DNA of 64,000 nt from Oryzisolibacter propanilivorax (GCF_900103645.1 NZ_FNHP01000001.1:372001-436000), one strand, 5' to 3'. Counted from the first letter of the stretch, positions 42,164 through 50,949 are shown. Notes: a model not told the origin generated them from the sequence alone. Made by a program: numbers and translations.

Positions 42164-42571
42164 TCAAGCCGCCTGCGGCCACTGGCCGAAATAGCCGCGG
42201 AACAGGTTGCGCGCGATGTTGTGCGCCACGGTCTGCAGCTCCAGCGCCAGTTCGCGCACGAACACCGCCTGCGTGTGCTCGGCCCACAGCCGCAGCCAGG
42301 TGGCAAAGTGCTCGGGCTGCACGCCCTGCACCGCCATGTGCTTGCCGAACACGTCGCCGCCGCGAAAGCTGCGCGTGCCCAGCATCACGGTGCTCCAGAA
42401 GTCGACCATGCGCGCCAGGTGCGCGTCCCAGTGCGGCGCGATGGCGGCGTCGAACACCGGGCCCAGCGCGGCGTCGGCGCGCACGCTGCCGTAGAAGCCG
42501 TGCACCAGGCGCGTGATGCTGTCCGTATCAGCCTGCTGGACGGGGGCGGGCAGGTCACGCTGCGCGTCCAT
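42164..42571 (-). CDS. Group III truncated haemoglobin
   Basis: A 135-residue haem protein of the 2-on-2 globin class. ITRLVHGFYGSVRADAALGP, then PVFDAAI and PHWDAHLARMVDFWSTVM, are typical of group III; His in FGKHMAV and HFATWLRLW supply the haem region. Such globins often work with nitric oxide defence. I chose the ATG at 42571, which overlaps the ric stop (TGATG, 42573-42569), over an earlier in-frame start at 42586. It forms a two-gene operon with ric, probably under NsrR. Confidence 0.85.
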   Translation of the reverse strand: MDAQRDLPAPVQQADTDSITRLVHGFYGSVRADAALGPVFDAAIAPHWDAHLARMVDFWSTVMLGTRSFRGGDVFGKHMAVQGVQPEHFATWLRLWAEHTQAVFVRELALELQTVAHNIARNLFRGYFGQWPQAA

Positions 42572-43290
42572 CAGCTGCAGCCGCAACCGCTGCCGCAGCC
42601 CTGCTCGGCAGCCGCGGGCTCGAACTGCGGGAACAGCACGTTGTTTTCCAGGTGGATGTGGTTCACCAGGTCGTCGGCGAACTGCGCCAGGCCGCCATAC
42701 AGCGCGCGCCAGGTGTTGCAGGCGCCGGGCGGCGGGATCATGTCGCCGGTCAGGCGCGCCAGGTGCTCCAGCGCCTCGCCGTGGTCGGTGTGCTCGGCGC
42801 GCATCATGCCGATGGGCTGCGTCACGAAGGGGTTGCCGCCGCGCTGCAACATTGGGAACAGGATGGCTTCCTCCTTGTGCATGTGCATCAGCAACTCCTC
42901 GTGCATCGCCTCCAGCGCATCCGCCAGGCCAGCGGGCACGTCGGGGTTGGCGCGGTGCACGGCCTCGACGCGGCGCGCCATGCGGATCAGCTCGGGCAGC
43001 TGTTCGCGGTGCACCTCGTGGTAGCGCGAGACGATGTGCCCGACCAGCTCAGCTGGCGTGCCGGCGTCGGGCGCGCTGTCCGGGCGCTGCAGCGCCGACA
43101 GTTCATCCACCAGCGCCTGCAGGTCCAGCCCCTTCTCGGCCGCCGACTGGCGCAGGCTGACCTGGCCGCCGCAGCAAAAATCCAGCTTCAGGCGGCGAAA
43201 GACGGCCGTCGCGCCCGGCAGCTCCACGGCGATCTGGCCGATGGCCATGGCCGGATCGACAGTGGCGGGAGCGTTCAGGATGGCGTTCAT
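42571..43290 (-). CDS. ric: Iron-sulfur cluster repair di-iron protein Ric (YtfE / ScdA / DUF542)
   Basis: Repairs iron-sulfur centres after nitric oxide or oxidative damage. The 239-residue protein has the N-terminal DUF542 domain with the Cys pair in LDFCCGGQVSL. A hemerythrin-like domain follows with di-iron ligands in HIVSRYHEVHREQ, HEELLMHMHKEEAILFP, RAEHTDHGEAL and NHIHLENNVLFP. An extra Cys-rich end (GCGSGCGCS) could add metal binding. AAGGA precedes the start. It is divergent from nsrR with a palindromic site between them. Confidence 0.92.
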   Translation of the reverse strand: MNAILNAPATVDPAMAIGQIAVELPGATAVFRRLKLDFCCGGQVSLRQSAAEKGLDLQALVDELSALQRPDSAPDAGTPAELVGHIVSRYHEVHREQLPELIRMARRVEAVHRANPDVPAGLADALEAMHEELLMHMHKEEAILFPMLQRGGNPFVTQPIGMMRAEHTDHGEALEHLARLTGDMIPPPGACNTWRALYGGLAQFADDLVNHIHLENNVLFPQFEPAAAEQGCGSGCGCS

Positions 43291-43320
43291 GGCGTGGGGT
43301 CCTTTAAAGTTTCAAATGAC

Positions 43321-43339
43321 ATGAACATTTTAAATTCAT
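43321..43339. promoter_or_regulatory. Candidate NsrR operator between ric and nsrR
   Basis: ATGAACATTTTAAATTCAT is an A/T-rich near-palindrome (ATGAA ... TTCAT) with the ATTT-AAAT centre typical of NsrR sites, in a GC-rich genome. It lies 31 bases before the ric start and 40 before nsrR. A second overlapping inverted repeat (AAATG / CATTT) lies just left of it. Confidence 0.6.
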
Positions 43340-43378
43340 AAAATTCCTTTTGTCCGAATCTTTTTGCCGCGAGGGCCC

Positions 43379-43855
43379 ATGCGACTGACCCAATGGACCG
43401 ACTACACGCTGCGCGTGCTGATGTACTGCGCCGCCTGCGACGGGCGGGCGCAACCCGTGACCATCACCGAGATCGCGCAGGCGCACGACATCTCGCGCAG
43501 CCATTTGACCAAGATCGTGCAGCAGCTGGCCGCGCAGGGCCTGCTGGAGACCACCCGTGGGCGCGGCGGCGGCATGCGGCTGATGCGCCCGGCGAAGCAG
43601 ATCAACATCGGCGCGGTGGTGCGCTCCACCGAGACCGACTTCGACATGGTCGAGTGCTTCGACGCGGGCACCAACAGCTGCCGCATGAGCGAGCACTGCG
43701 GCATGAAGGGCCTGCTGGCGCGCGCCACGCACGCCTACCTGGCGGTGCTGGACGCGGTCACCCTGGCCGATCTGGTGCCACCGCGCGGCGAGACCCGGCG
43801 CGCGGTGCAGGCGCTGCGCTTCATGCCCGGCCTGCCGTTCGCGCCGGCGGTCTAG
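43379..43855 (+). CDS. nsrR: NsrR-type Rrf2 family nitric-oxide-sensing repressor
   Basis: A 158-residue regulator. The winged-helix N-terminus (MRLTQWTDYTLRVLMYCA, ITEIAQAHDISRSHLTKIVQ) is the NsrR form of Rrf2. Three cluster cysteines lie in ECFDAGTNSC and EHCGMK (spacing C-x7-C-x5-C), close to known NsrR proteins that hold an Fe-S centre destroyed by NO. It should repress the divergent ric / truncated haemoglobin operon and itself. The ATG at 43379 is preferred over an upstream TTG. Confidence 0.9.
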   Translation: MRLTQWTDYTLRVLMYCAACDGRAQPVTITEIAQAHDISRSHLTKIVQQLAAQGLLETTRGRGGGMRLMRPAKQINIGAVVRSTETDFDMVECFDAGTNSCRMSEHCGMKGLLARATHAYLAVLDAVTLADLVPPRGETRRAVQALRFMPGLPFAPAV

Positions 43856-43860
43856 CGGTT

Positions 43861-43915
43861 TTAGGTCAAAAGTGGCCCTGGCCCATATGGAGCAAGGGCC
43901 TGCAGCTATCGTTCA
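43861..43915 (+). repeat. T1 palindromic repeat between nsrR and argP (convergent)
   Basis: AGGTCAAAAGTGGCCCTGGC, CCATATGGAGCAAGGGC, tail CTGCAGCTATCGTTCA. The stem is imperfect (GCCCATA / CAAGGGC). The tail overlaps the argP stop codon (43913-43915), so it may act as a shared transcript end. Confidence 0.85.
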
Positions 43916-44815
43916 AGGAGCATCCAGCCAGTGCCGTGCCGCCGCCATGACGCACTGCGTCAGGCGCGCCAGCGACTGCTGGGCGTTGCGCGGGTGCGCC
44001 CAGTACAGCGGCACGTCCAGGCCCGCGCCGTCCAGCAGCGGTACCAGCGTGCCGCGCGCCAGCTGCCCCGCGATCAGCGCTGCCGGGTGCATGCCCCAGC
44101 CCATGCCGACCTCGCAGGCACGCACGTAGCCGAACTCGGACGGCAGCAGGTGGCGCGGCGCGTGCGCGCGCGTGGCCAGGCCGTGCGCCTGCAGCCAGCG
44201 GTCGATCAGCCGGTCCTTGGCGTCATAGACCATGACCGGCGTGCGCGCCAACGCGGCGGCCGTCACCCCATCGGCGAAATGCCGCGCCGCGAACGCCGGG
44301 CTGGCGGCCGCCACGTAGCGCATGTGGCCCAGCGGCCAGGTGTTGCAGCCCGCGATCGCCGCAGCGCTGGCGGTGACGGCGGCGATCACCTCGCCGCGCC
44401 GCAGGCGCTCGCCGGTGTGGTCCTGGTCGTCGATGCGCAGGTCCAGCAGTTCGTTGCCGCCTGCGGTGAAGTCGGCCATCGCATCCATGAACCAAGTGGC
44501 CAGCGAATCGGCGTTCACCGCCAGGCGCAGCGTCGGCGCCGGGGCGTCGCTGCCGGCCAGCAGGTCGGGGTGGGCGCGGCGCAACTCGTTTTCCAGCAGC
44601 CGCACCTGCTCCAGGTGCAGCCACAGGCGCCGGCCGGCATCGGTGCCGGTGCATGGGCTGCCGCGCTGCACCAGCACCTGGCCGGCGCGCTCCTCCAGCT
44701 GCTTGATGCGCTGCGACACGGCCGACGGCGTGACGTGCAGCCGGCGCGCGGCGCGCTCGAAACTGCCCTCGCGCAGCACGGCGGCAAGGGCTTCCAGTCC
44801 GGCATAGTCCAGCAT
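43913..44815 (-). CDS. argP: LysR-family regulator ArgP (IciA)
   Basis: A 300-residue LysR regulator. The N-terminal helix-turn-helix is DYAGLEALAAVLREGSFERA, then ARRLHVTPSAVSQRIKQLEE. The effector domain has VNADSLATWF and ends with a typical ArgP tail. ArgP activates the lysine/arginine exporter argO, which lies divergently 72 bases away (44888), the standard pairing. The start at 44815 places the DNA-binding helix at the usual distance. Confidence 0.92.
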   Translation of the reverse strand: MLDYAGLEALAAVLREGSFERAARRLHVTPSAVSQRIKQLEERAGQVLVQRGSPCTGTDAGRRLWLHLEQVRLLENELRRAHPDLLAGSDAPAPTLRLAVNADSLATWFMDAMADFTAGGNELLDLRIDDQDHTGERLRRGEVIAAVTASAAAIAGCNTWPLGHMRYVAAASPAFAARHFADGVTAAALARTPVMVYDAKDRLIDRWLQAHGLATRAHAPRHLLPSEFGYVRACEVGMGWGMHPAALIAGQLARGTLVPLLDGAGLDVPLYWAHPRNAQQSLARLTQCVMAAARHWLDAP

Positions 44816-44887
44816 CAGTTTTGCTAACGATCGTTTAGGAAATTGAAGTGTACGTAAACCGGGCGGCTGCCTACCATCGGCGCCATC
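44816..44887. promoter_or_regulatory. argP / argO divergent control region
   Basis: 72 bases with an A/T-rich island (GTTTAGGAAATTGAAGTGTA) in otherwise GC-rich sequence. LysR-type sites and both promoters must lie here. The core motif could not be fixed with certainty. Confidence 0.5.
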
Positions 44888-45529
44888 ATGGTCCACGCAT
44901 CGCTCACCGCCACCGCCGCCTCGTCCACTTGGCTGACGGGTTTCACCGTCTGCCTGTCGCTTATCGCCTCCATCGGCGCGCAGAACCTGTTCGTGCTGCG
45001 CCAGGCGGTGCAGGGCGAGCATGTGCGCGCCTGCATCGCTTGGTGCGTGGCCAGCGACGCGCTGCTGGTGGCCCTGGGCGTGGCCGGCATGGCGCAGCTG
45101 CTGGGCAGCTCGCCCATCCTGGCGCAGTGGCTTCAGTGGGGCGGGGCGCTGTTCCTGCTGGGCTATGGCCTGTTCGCCTGGCACCGCGCGCTGTTCGCGC
45201 CGGGCGAGGGGCTGGATGCCTCGGGTACGCGCGTGGCGCGCGGCGTGCTGGGCGTGGTGGGAGCACTGGCGCTGATCACGCTGCTGAACCCGCATGTCTA
45301 TCTGGACACGGTGGTGTTGATCGGCTCCATCGGTGCGCGCCAGGACGGCTGGCTGAAGGCCGTGTTCGTGCTGGGCGCGGCCTGCGCCAGCCTGACCTGG
45401 TTCGTGCTGCTGGCGCTGGCCGGCCGCCGGCTGCAGCGTGTGTTCGCCGATCCGCGCGCCTGGCGCGTGTTGGACGCGCTCACCGGCGCCATGATGCTGG
45501 TGCTGGCGTGGTGGGTGTGGCGCGGGTGA
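44888..45529 (+). CDS. argO: L-arginine / lysine exporter ArgO (LysE family)
   Basis: A 213-residue inner-membrane protein with six hydrophobic helices. LSLIASIGAQNLFVLRQAVQ in the first loop, and LITLLNPHVYLDTVVLIG in the middle, are signatures of LysE / ArgO exporters. It exports basic amino acids or toxic analogues such as canavanine. It is divergent from argP, its likely activator. The interval behind it (45530-45719) holds only repeats. Confidence 0.92.
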   Translation: MVHASLTATAASSTWLTGFTVCLSLIASIGAQNLFVLRQAVQGEHVRACIAWCVASDALLVALGVAGMAQLLGSSPILAQWLQWGGALFLLGYGLFAWHRALFAPGEGLDASGTRVARGVLGVVGALALITLLNPHVYLDTVVLIGSIGARQDGWLKAVFVLGAACASLTWFVLLALAGRRLQRVFADPRAWRVLDALTGAMMLVLAWWVWRG

Positions 45530-45570
45530 TGGGGGCGGGTAGCTGGAAAACGCAGCCAGGTGGCGGGGCT

Positions 45571-45607
45571 GGCCCTCTCCCCGGCCCTCTCCCAAAGGGA
45601 GAGGGAG
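45571..45607 (+). repeat. CTCTCCC-type palindromic element
   Basis: GGCCCTCTCCCCGGCCCTCT, then CCCAAAGGGAGAGGG. The CCCTCTCCC / GGGAGAGGG arms pair. It is followed 33 bases later by a T1 copy. The same type recurs at 47317 and, inside a gene, at 18191. Confidence 0.88.
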
Positions 45608-45639
45608 GAAGAACGGGGACGCGACGGCGGTCTGGATTT

Positions 45640-45702
45640 TTGAGGGTTTTGGGCCGCGAGCCCATGCATTACAACGGCCTGCAGCTACCAAAACAGTAGC
45701 GG
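45640..45702 (+). repeat. T1 palindromic repeat behind serB
   Basis: TGAGGGTTTTGGGCCGCGAG, CCCATGCATTACAACGGCC, tail TGCAGCTACCAAAACAGTAG. The stem is decayed. It lies between argO and serB, 17 bases from the serB stop. Confidence 0.8.
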
Positions 45703-45719
45703 CTAGGCGCTGTTGACGC

Positions 45720-46436
45720 TCAGCGCAGCACTTCCAGCAGCCGGTCCAGCCCGCCGCTGTTGATGGCCACCATCGCCTGGGCACGCACCGCCGGCTTGGC
45801 GTGGTAGGCCACCGACAGGCCGGCCGCGCCCATCATCGGCAGGTCGTTGGCGCCGTCGCCCACGGCAATTGCCTGGCGCGGGGCTATGCCCATGAGCGAC
45901 GCCAGCTCCAGCAGCGTGCGGCGCTTTTCCGCGCCGTCGCAGATGTCGCCCCAGGGCTGGTCGACCATGCGGCCGGTGAGGCGCCCGTCCTGCACTTCCA
46001 GCACGTTGGCACGTCCGAACTGGATGCCCAGCTGCTGGCGCACCCGGTCGGAGAAAAACGTGAAACCGCCCGAGACCAGCAGCGTCGCCAGCCCGGCAGC
46101 CTTCGCAGTGGCGACCAGCTCGCGTGCGCCGGGGTTGAAGCGCAGGCGCTCGGTGAATACCTGCTCCAGGTGCGCCACCGGCACCCCTTGCAGCAGCGCC
46201 ACGCGCTGACGCAGGCTCTCCTTGTAGTCGGTGATGACGCCCTGCATGGCCGCCTCGGTGATGGCCGCGACCTCGGCCTTCCTGCCGGCGGCGTCGGCGA
46301 TCTCGTCCACGCACTCGATGTTGATCAGGGTCGAGTCCATGTCGAAGGCGATCAGCCGGTAGTCGGACAGTTTGAGCGGTGGCTGAATACCCTGCACGAC
46401 GAGGCCAGGAGCGAATTCGGTGGGGAAGGGGGACAT
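45720..46436 (-). CDS. serB: Phosphoserine phosphatase
   Basis: The last step of serine synthesis, 238 residues. HAD motifs are clear: I = AFDMDSTLIN, II = LLVSGGFTFF, III/IV = VGDGANDLPMMGAAG. The N-terminal regulatory (ACT-like) part of the E. coli enzyme is missing, leaving about 20 residues before the catalytic domain. The start at 46436 (MSPFPTEF) was chosen; 46448 (four residues longer) is also possible, and neither has a clear ribosome binding site. The next gene upstream lies 71 bases away in the same direction. Confidence 0.93.
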   Translation of the reverse strand: MSPFPTEFAPGLVVQGIQPPLKLSDYRLIAFDMDSTLINIECVDEIADAAGRKAEVAAITEAAMQGVITDYKESLRQRVALLQGVPVAHLEQVFTERLRFNPGARELVATAKAAGLATLLVSGGFTFFSDRVRQQLGIQFGRANVLEVQDGRLTGRMVDQPWGDICDGAEKRRTLLELASLMGIAPRQAIAVGDGANDLPMMGAAGLSVAYHAKPAVRAQAMVAINSGGLDRLLEVLR

Positions 46437-46507
46437 GGAAACAGGCATCGAGAAGGAAAAGACAGCCGGCCCTGCCGGCCGGCACGTGCACGGCCGGGGA
46501 TTGTCGT

Positions 46508-47188
46508 TCACGGCCGGGGCCGGGGCAGGTACAGATCGTCCGACCAGGTCGCCAGCCACTGCGGCTTGAAGGCGACGAACACCGCGCTCAGCATGCCGGT
46601 GACGAAGGCGTCGCCCCAGGCCATGAGCCAGCGCGCGACCAGCGACAGGCCATCGCCCACGCCGGGCAGTACGTGGCCGGTCCATTGCGCCAGGCTGCCG
46701 GCGGCGAACATGCACAGCGCCGTGCCGATGAAGCCGCGCCCGAGCACGTAGACAAAGACACGCGCGCCACCCAGGCGGTGGTCGCCCATGAGCCGGCGCA
46801 CCAGCGCGCCCAGCAGCAGCGCCAGCGTGGCCGGCGCGATGCCGGACCAGACCGCCAGGCCCAGTGCCTCGGGCCAGCCCAGGGACGGGGAAAACAGGCA
46901 GGCCAGCGCGCCGACGGCCAGCAGCGTGGGCACGGCCAGCGGCCAGCCCAGCATCAACAGCACCAGACAGGCGCCGGACCACTGCAGCTGCAACGGCATG
47001 TGGTGCAGCGTGGGCAGCGCCCAGGCCCAGGGCAGGATGGCCAGCGTGGCCAGCAGCGGCGTCCACAGCGCGGCCGGGGCGCCGTGCGCCTGGTGCGCCA
47101 GCGGGCGCTGGCTGGCCAGCATGCGCCAGGGGCGCGCGGCCAGCGCGAGGAGGAGGGCCAGCACGGCCAGGGTCGCTTCAAGCAGCAT
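46508..47188 (-). CDS. Integral membrane protein, CbiM-like (COG3235-type)
   Basis: A 226-residue protein with about seven hydrophobic helices. MGDHRLGGARVFVYVLGRGF and WGDAFVTGMLSAVFVAFKPQ, near the C-terminus, match a group of uncharacterised betaproteobacterial membrane proteins distantly related to energy-coupling factor permeases (CbiM-like). The metal-binding N-terminal histidine of true CbiM is absent at the start chosen here (47188), so cobalt transport is doubtful. It is upstream of serB, and the pair is bracketed by repeats on both sides. Confidence 0.6.
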   Translation of the reverse strand: MLLEATLAVLALLLALAARPWRMLASQRPLAHQAHGAPAALWTPLLATLAILPWAWALPTLHHMPLQLQWSGACLVLLMLGWPLAVPTLLAVGALACLFSPSLGWPEALGLAVWSGIAPATLALLLGALVRRLMGDHRLGGARVFVYVLGRGFIGTALCMFAAGSLAQWTGHVLPGVGDGLSLVARWLMAWGDAFVTGMLSAVFVAFKPQWLATWSDDLYLPRPRP

Positions 47189-47221
47189 GCGGCGCCGCCA
47201 GGAAAAGAGTGCGCCGGTGCA

Positions 47222-47285
47222 TGTAGCTATTACTTTTGTAGCTGCATGTCCTTGTGAATAAAGGGCTGGAGAGTGATTTGGACTG
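47222..47285 (-). repeat. T1 palindromic repeat upstream of the CbiM-like gene
   Basis: Inverted copy: TGTAGCTATTACTTTTGTAG, CTGCATGTCCTTGTGAATAA, AGGGCTGGAGAGTGATTTGG. The stem is GTCCTTGTG / ATAAAGGGC. Its orientation is opposite to the copy at 45640. Confidence 0.85.
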
Positions 47286-47316
47286 AATTTTGAAGAAGGC
47301 GATGCAGCGGGGCAGG

Positions 47317-47354
47317 CTCTCACCCCGGCCCTCTCCCAGAGGGAGAGGGAGGAA
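47317..47354 (+). repeat. CTCTCCC-type palindromic element
   Basis: CTCTCACCCCGGCCCTCTCC, then CAGAGGGAGAGGGAGGAA, with the same arms as at 45571. It lies between the T1 copy at 47222 and the mfd stop codon. Confidence 0.88.
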
Positions 47355-47387
47355 GGAGGGGGCGGGGGCGGGCATGGTCGTTTCCCG

Positions 47388-50300
47388 TCAGGCCGGAACA
47401 GCCTCGACCAGCGGCCGGCCCAGGCTGCGCAGCACGTCGCGCACCATCTGCGCGCGCGCTGCCGGGTCGGGCAGTTCGCGCTCGATGCGCAGCTTCTCGT
47501 TGCCCGCCAGCTTGATGTGCTTGTTCTTCTGGATCAGGTGGATGATGGCCATTGGGTCCACCGGCGGCTGGGGCTTGAAGGTGATGGTGATGACGCCCGG
47601 CGCCGCGTCCACCTTGACCACGCCGTAGGCCTGGCTCAGGACGCGCAGGCGGTGCACGTCGATCAGCGCCTGCGCCTGCGGCGGCAGCTTGCCGAAGCGG
47701 TCCACGAGTTCTTCCAGCAGCGCGTCGATCTGCTCGGACGTCTTGGCGGTGGCCAGCTTCTTGTAGAACGACAGGCGCAGGTGCACGTCGCCGCAGTAGT
47801 CCTCGGGCAGCAGGGCGGGCGCGTGCAGGTTGATGTCGGTCGCGGCCTGCATGGGCGCCAGCAGGTCGGGTTCCTTGCCGGCCTTCAGAGCCTTCACGGC
47901 CTCGGACAGCATGTCGTTGTAGAGCTGGAAACCGACTTCCAGCATGTTGCCGCTCTGGTTCTCGCCCAGCACCTCGCCGGCGCCGCGGATCTCCAGGTCG
48001 TGCATGGCCAGATAGAACCCGCTGCCCAGCTCCTCCATCTGCTGGATCGCCTCCAGGCGCTGCGCGGCCTGCTTGGTCAGGCTCTCCAGGTCGGGCACCA
48101 GCAGGTAGGCATAGGCTTGGTGGTGGCTGCGCCCGACACGCCCGCGCAGCTGGTGCAGCTGCGCCAGGCCGAATTTGTCGGCGCGCGAAATCACAATGGT
48201 GTTGGCGCTCGGCACGTCGATGCCGGTCTCGATGATGGTCGAGCACAGCAGCACGTTGAAGCGCTGCGCCACGAAGTCGCGCATCACGCGCTCCAGCTCG
48301 CGCTCGGGCATCTGGCCGTGGGCGATGGCGATGCGCGCCTCGGGCAGGATCTGCTGCAGCGCCTGGCGCCGGTTCTCGATGGTCTCGACCTCGTTGTGCA
48401 GGAAGTAGACCTGGCCGCCGCGCTTCAATTCGCGCAGCACCGCCTCGCGGATCACGCCGTTGCTTTCACTGCGCACGAAGGTCTTGATCGACAGGCGCCG
48501 CTGCGGCGCGGTGGCGATGACCGACAGGTCGCGCAGGCCCTCCAGCGCCATGCCCATGGTGCGCGGAATCGGCGTGGCGGTGAGGGTCAGCACGTCCACT
48601 TCGGCGCGCAGCGCCTTCATCGCCTCCTTGTGGCGCACGCCGAAGCGGTGCTCCTCGTCGATGATGAGCAGGCCCAGGTTCTTGAACTTGGTCGACTCCG
48701 ACAGCAGCTTGTGCGTGCCGACGACGATGTCCACCGTGCCGTCGGCGATACCTTTCACGGCGGCCGTGATCTCCTTGCCCGAGCGAAAGCGCGAGACCTC
48801 GGCGACCTTCACCGGCCACTTGGAAAAGCGATCGACCAGCGTGCGGTAGTGCTGCTCGGCCAGCAGCGTGGTCGGCGCGAGGAACGCCACCTGCTTGCCG
48901 CCGGCCACGGCGACGAAACAGGCGCGCAGCGCGACCTCGGTCTTGCCGAAGCCCACGTCGCCGCAGACCAGCCGGTCCATGGGCTGCGGGCTGATCATGT
49001 CCTGCACCACGGCATGGATGGCGGCCTTCTGGTCGGCGGTTTCCTCGAAGCCGAAGTCGTTGGCGAACTCTTCGTAGTCCTGCGCCGGGAAGCGGAAGAC
49101 GTGCCCCTGGCGCGCGGCGCGCCGGGCATAGATGTTCAAGAGCTCGGCGGCCGTGTCGCGCACCTGCTCGGCGGCCTTGCGCCGGGCGCGCTCCCACTGG
49201 CTGCCGCCCAGCTTGTGCAGCGGCGCCTCGTCGGCCGACACGCCCGTGTAGCGGCCGATCTGCTGCAGCTGGCTCACCGGCACGTACAGCACCGCCTGGT
49301 CGGCGTATTCCAGGTGCAGGAATTCCTGCAACGCCGGCGTGCCGTCGGGCATCTTCTGCCCCACGTCCATGTTCACCAGCCCGCGGTAGCGGCCGATGCC
49401 GTGCTGAGTGTGCACCACCGGGTCGCCGACTTTCAGCTCCGACAGGTCCTTGATGAGGGCTTCCAGGTCGCTGGCCTGCTCCTGCTTGCGGCGCCGGCGC
49501 GTGGTGCCGGTGGTGGCGAACAGCTCGGTATCGGTGACGAAGTCGATGCCGCCATCGATCCAGGCAAAGCCCTGCGCCAGCGCCCCGGTGGCGATGCCCA
49601 CCGGCTCCTCGGGCATGTCCTGGAACTCGGCCAGCGTGTCGAACGCCGGTGGGTTCAGGCCCGAGGCGCGCAGGAAGTCCAGCAGGCTCTCGCGCCGGCC
49701 GCGGCTTTCGGCCAGCAGCAGCGTGCGCCGGTCGCTGGCGGCGATATAGGCGTGCAGCCGGGCCAGCGGGTCGTCTGCGCCGCGCACCACGGCCATCTCG
49801 GGCAGGGGCTGAAAGCCGGCGCTGTCCGGGACGTCCTGCACGCCCGGGCGCAGCGCCAGCTGGGCGTGCGGCTTGGCGCAGACGTAGAACTGCTCGGCGG
49901 TCAGGAACAGCGCCTCGGGCGGCAGCGCCGGGTGCTCCGGGTCGCCCTGGATCAGGCGGTAGCGCTCGCGCGTGTCCTGCCAGAAGCGCTGGAAGGCGCC
50001 CTCCAGGTCGCCGTGCAGCACCAGCGTGGCGCTGGCGCCCAGATAGTCGAAGACGGTGGCCGTCTCCTGGAAGAACAGCGGCAGGTAGTACTCGATGCCG
50101 GCCGTGGCCAGGCCCTGGCCCATGTCCTTGTAGATGCGGCTCTTGGTGGGGTCGCCCTCCAGCAGCTCGCGCCAGCGCTGGCGAAAGCGCGCGCGCGCGT
50201 CGTCGTCCATCGGGAACTCGCGCCCGGGCAGCAGGCGCACCTCCTGCACCGGATACAGACTGCGCTGGTTGTCGGGGTCGAACGTGCGGATGGAATCGAC

Positions 50301-50861
50301 CTCGTCGTCGAACAGGTCCACCCGGTACGGCACGGGCGAGCCCATGGGGAACAGGTCGATCAGCCCGCCGCGCACGGCGTATTCGCCGTGGCTGACGACC
50401 TGCGAGACGTGCTGGTAGCCGGCGACGGTCAGCTGCGCGCGCAGCCGGGCCTCGTCCAGCTTCTGGCCGGTCTTGAAAAGAAAGGTGTAGGCCGCCAGGA
50501 AGGACTGCGGCGCCAGGCGGTACAGCGCCGTGGTGGCCGGCACCAGCACCACGTCCACCTCGCCCTGCGAGATGCGCCACAGCGTGGCCAGGCGCTCGCT
50601 GATCAGGTCCTGGTGCGGCGAGAAGCTGTCGTAGGGCAGCGTTTCCCAGTCGGGGAACAGCGCGCAGCGCAAGTCCGGGGCGAAGAAGGCCAGCTCGTCG
50701 ATCAGGCGCTGCGCGTCGGCGCTGTCGGCGCAGACGATGGCCGTCAGGTGGCCGGCGGCGCGCTCGCGCTGGCCCAGGCGGGCCAGCAGCAGGGCGTCGG
50801 CGCTGCCGGGCGGGCGCGGCAGGGTGAAGCGTTTGGTGGGGGAGAGTTTGGGCAGGTCCAT
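47388..50861 (-). CDS. mfd: Transcription-repair coupling factor Mfd
   Basis: Removes stalled RNA polymerase and recruits UvrA to lesions. The 1157-residue length is normal. The UvrB-homology region comes first (DWETLPYDSFSPHQDLISER near 67-86, YAVRGGLIDLFPMG). The RNA-polymerase interacting region follows (VGDPVVHTQHGIGRYRGLV). The RecG-like helicase motor has Walker A GDVGFGKTEVAL and the DEEH box LIIDEEHRFGV. The C-terminal UvrA-masking domain ends in RSLGRPLVEAVPA. The start at 50861 (MDLPKL) is chosen because the longer frame would overlap divergent ispD. Confidence 0.97.
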   Translation of the reverse strand: MDLPKLSPTKRFTLPRPPGSADALLLARLGQRERAAGHLTAIVCADSADAQRLIDELAFFAPDLRCALFPDWETLPYDSFSPHQDLISERLATLWRISQGEVDVVLVPATTALYRLAPQSFLAAYTFLFKTGQKLDEARLRAQLTVAGYQHVSQVVSHGEYAVRGGLIDLFPMGSPVPYRVDLFDDEVDSIRTFDPDNQRSLYPVQEVRLLPGREFPMDDDARARFRQRWRELLEGDPTKSRIYKDMGQGLATAGIEYYLPLFFQETATVFDYLGASATLVLHGDLEGAFQRFWQDTRERYRLIQGDPEHPALPPEALFLTAEQFYVCAKPHAQLALRPGVQDVPDSAGFQPLPEMAVVRGADDPLARLHAYIAASDRRTLLLAESRGRRESLLDFLRASGLNPPAFDTLAEFQDMPEEPVGIATGALAQGFAWIDGGIDFVTDTELFATTGTTRRRRKQEQASDLEALIKDLSELKVGDPVVHTQHGIGRYRGLVNMDVGQKMPDGTPALQEFLHLEYADQAVLYVPVSQLQQIGRYTGVSADEAPLHKLGGSQWERARRKAAEQVRDTAAELLNIYARRAARQGHVFRFPAQDYEEFANDFGFEETADQKAAIHAVVQDMISPQPMDRLVCGDVGFGKTEVALRACFVAVAGGKQVAFLAPTTLLAEQHYRTLVDRFSKWPVKVAEVSRFRSGKEITAAVKGIADGTVDIVVGTHKLLSESTKFKNLGLLIIDEEHRFGVRHKEAMKALRAEVDVLTLTATPIPRTMGMALEGLRDLSVIATAPQRRLSIKTFVRSESNGVIREAVLRELKRGGQVYFLHNEVETIENRRQALQQILPEARIAIAHGQMPERELERVMRDFVAQRFNVLLCSTIIETGIDVPSANTIVISRADKFGLAQLHQLRGRVGRSHHQAYAYLLVPDLESLTKQAAQRLEAIQQMEELGSGFYLAMHDLEIRGAGEVLGENQSGNMLEVGFQLYNDMLSEAVKALKAGKEPDLLAPMQAATDINLHAPALLPEDYCGDVHLRLSFYKKLATAKTSEQIDALLEELVDRFGKLPPQAQALIDVHRLRVLSQAYGVVKVDAAPGVITITFKPQPPVDPMAIIHLIQKNKHIKLAGNEKLRIERELPDPAARAQMVRDVLRSLGRPLVEAVPA

Positions 50862-50949
50862 GCAGCGGCGCCGCGCGGCGGGCAGGCGGCGCCCCGACCA
50901 GTGGAGCGCGCATCGGGGCGGCGAACGGGCGATTCTAGAATGCCGCCCC

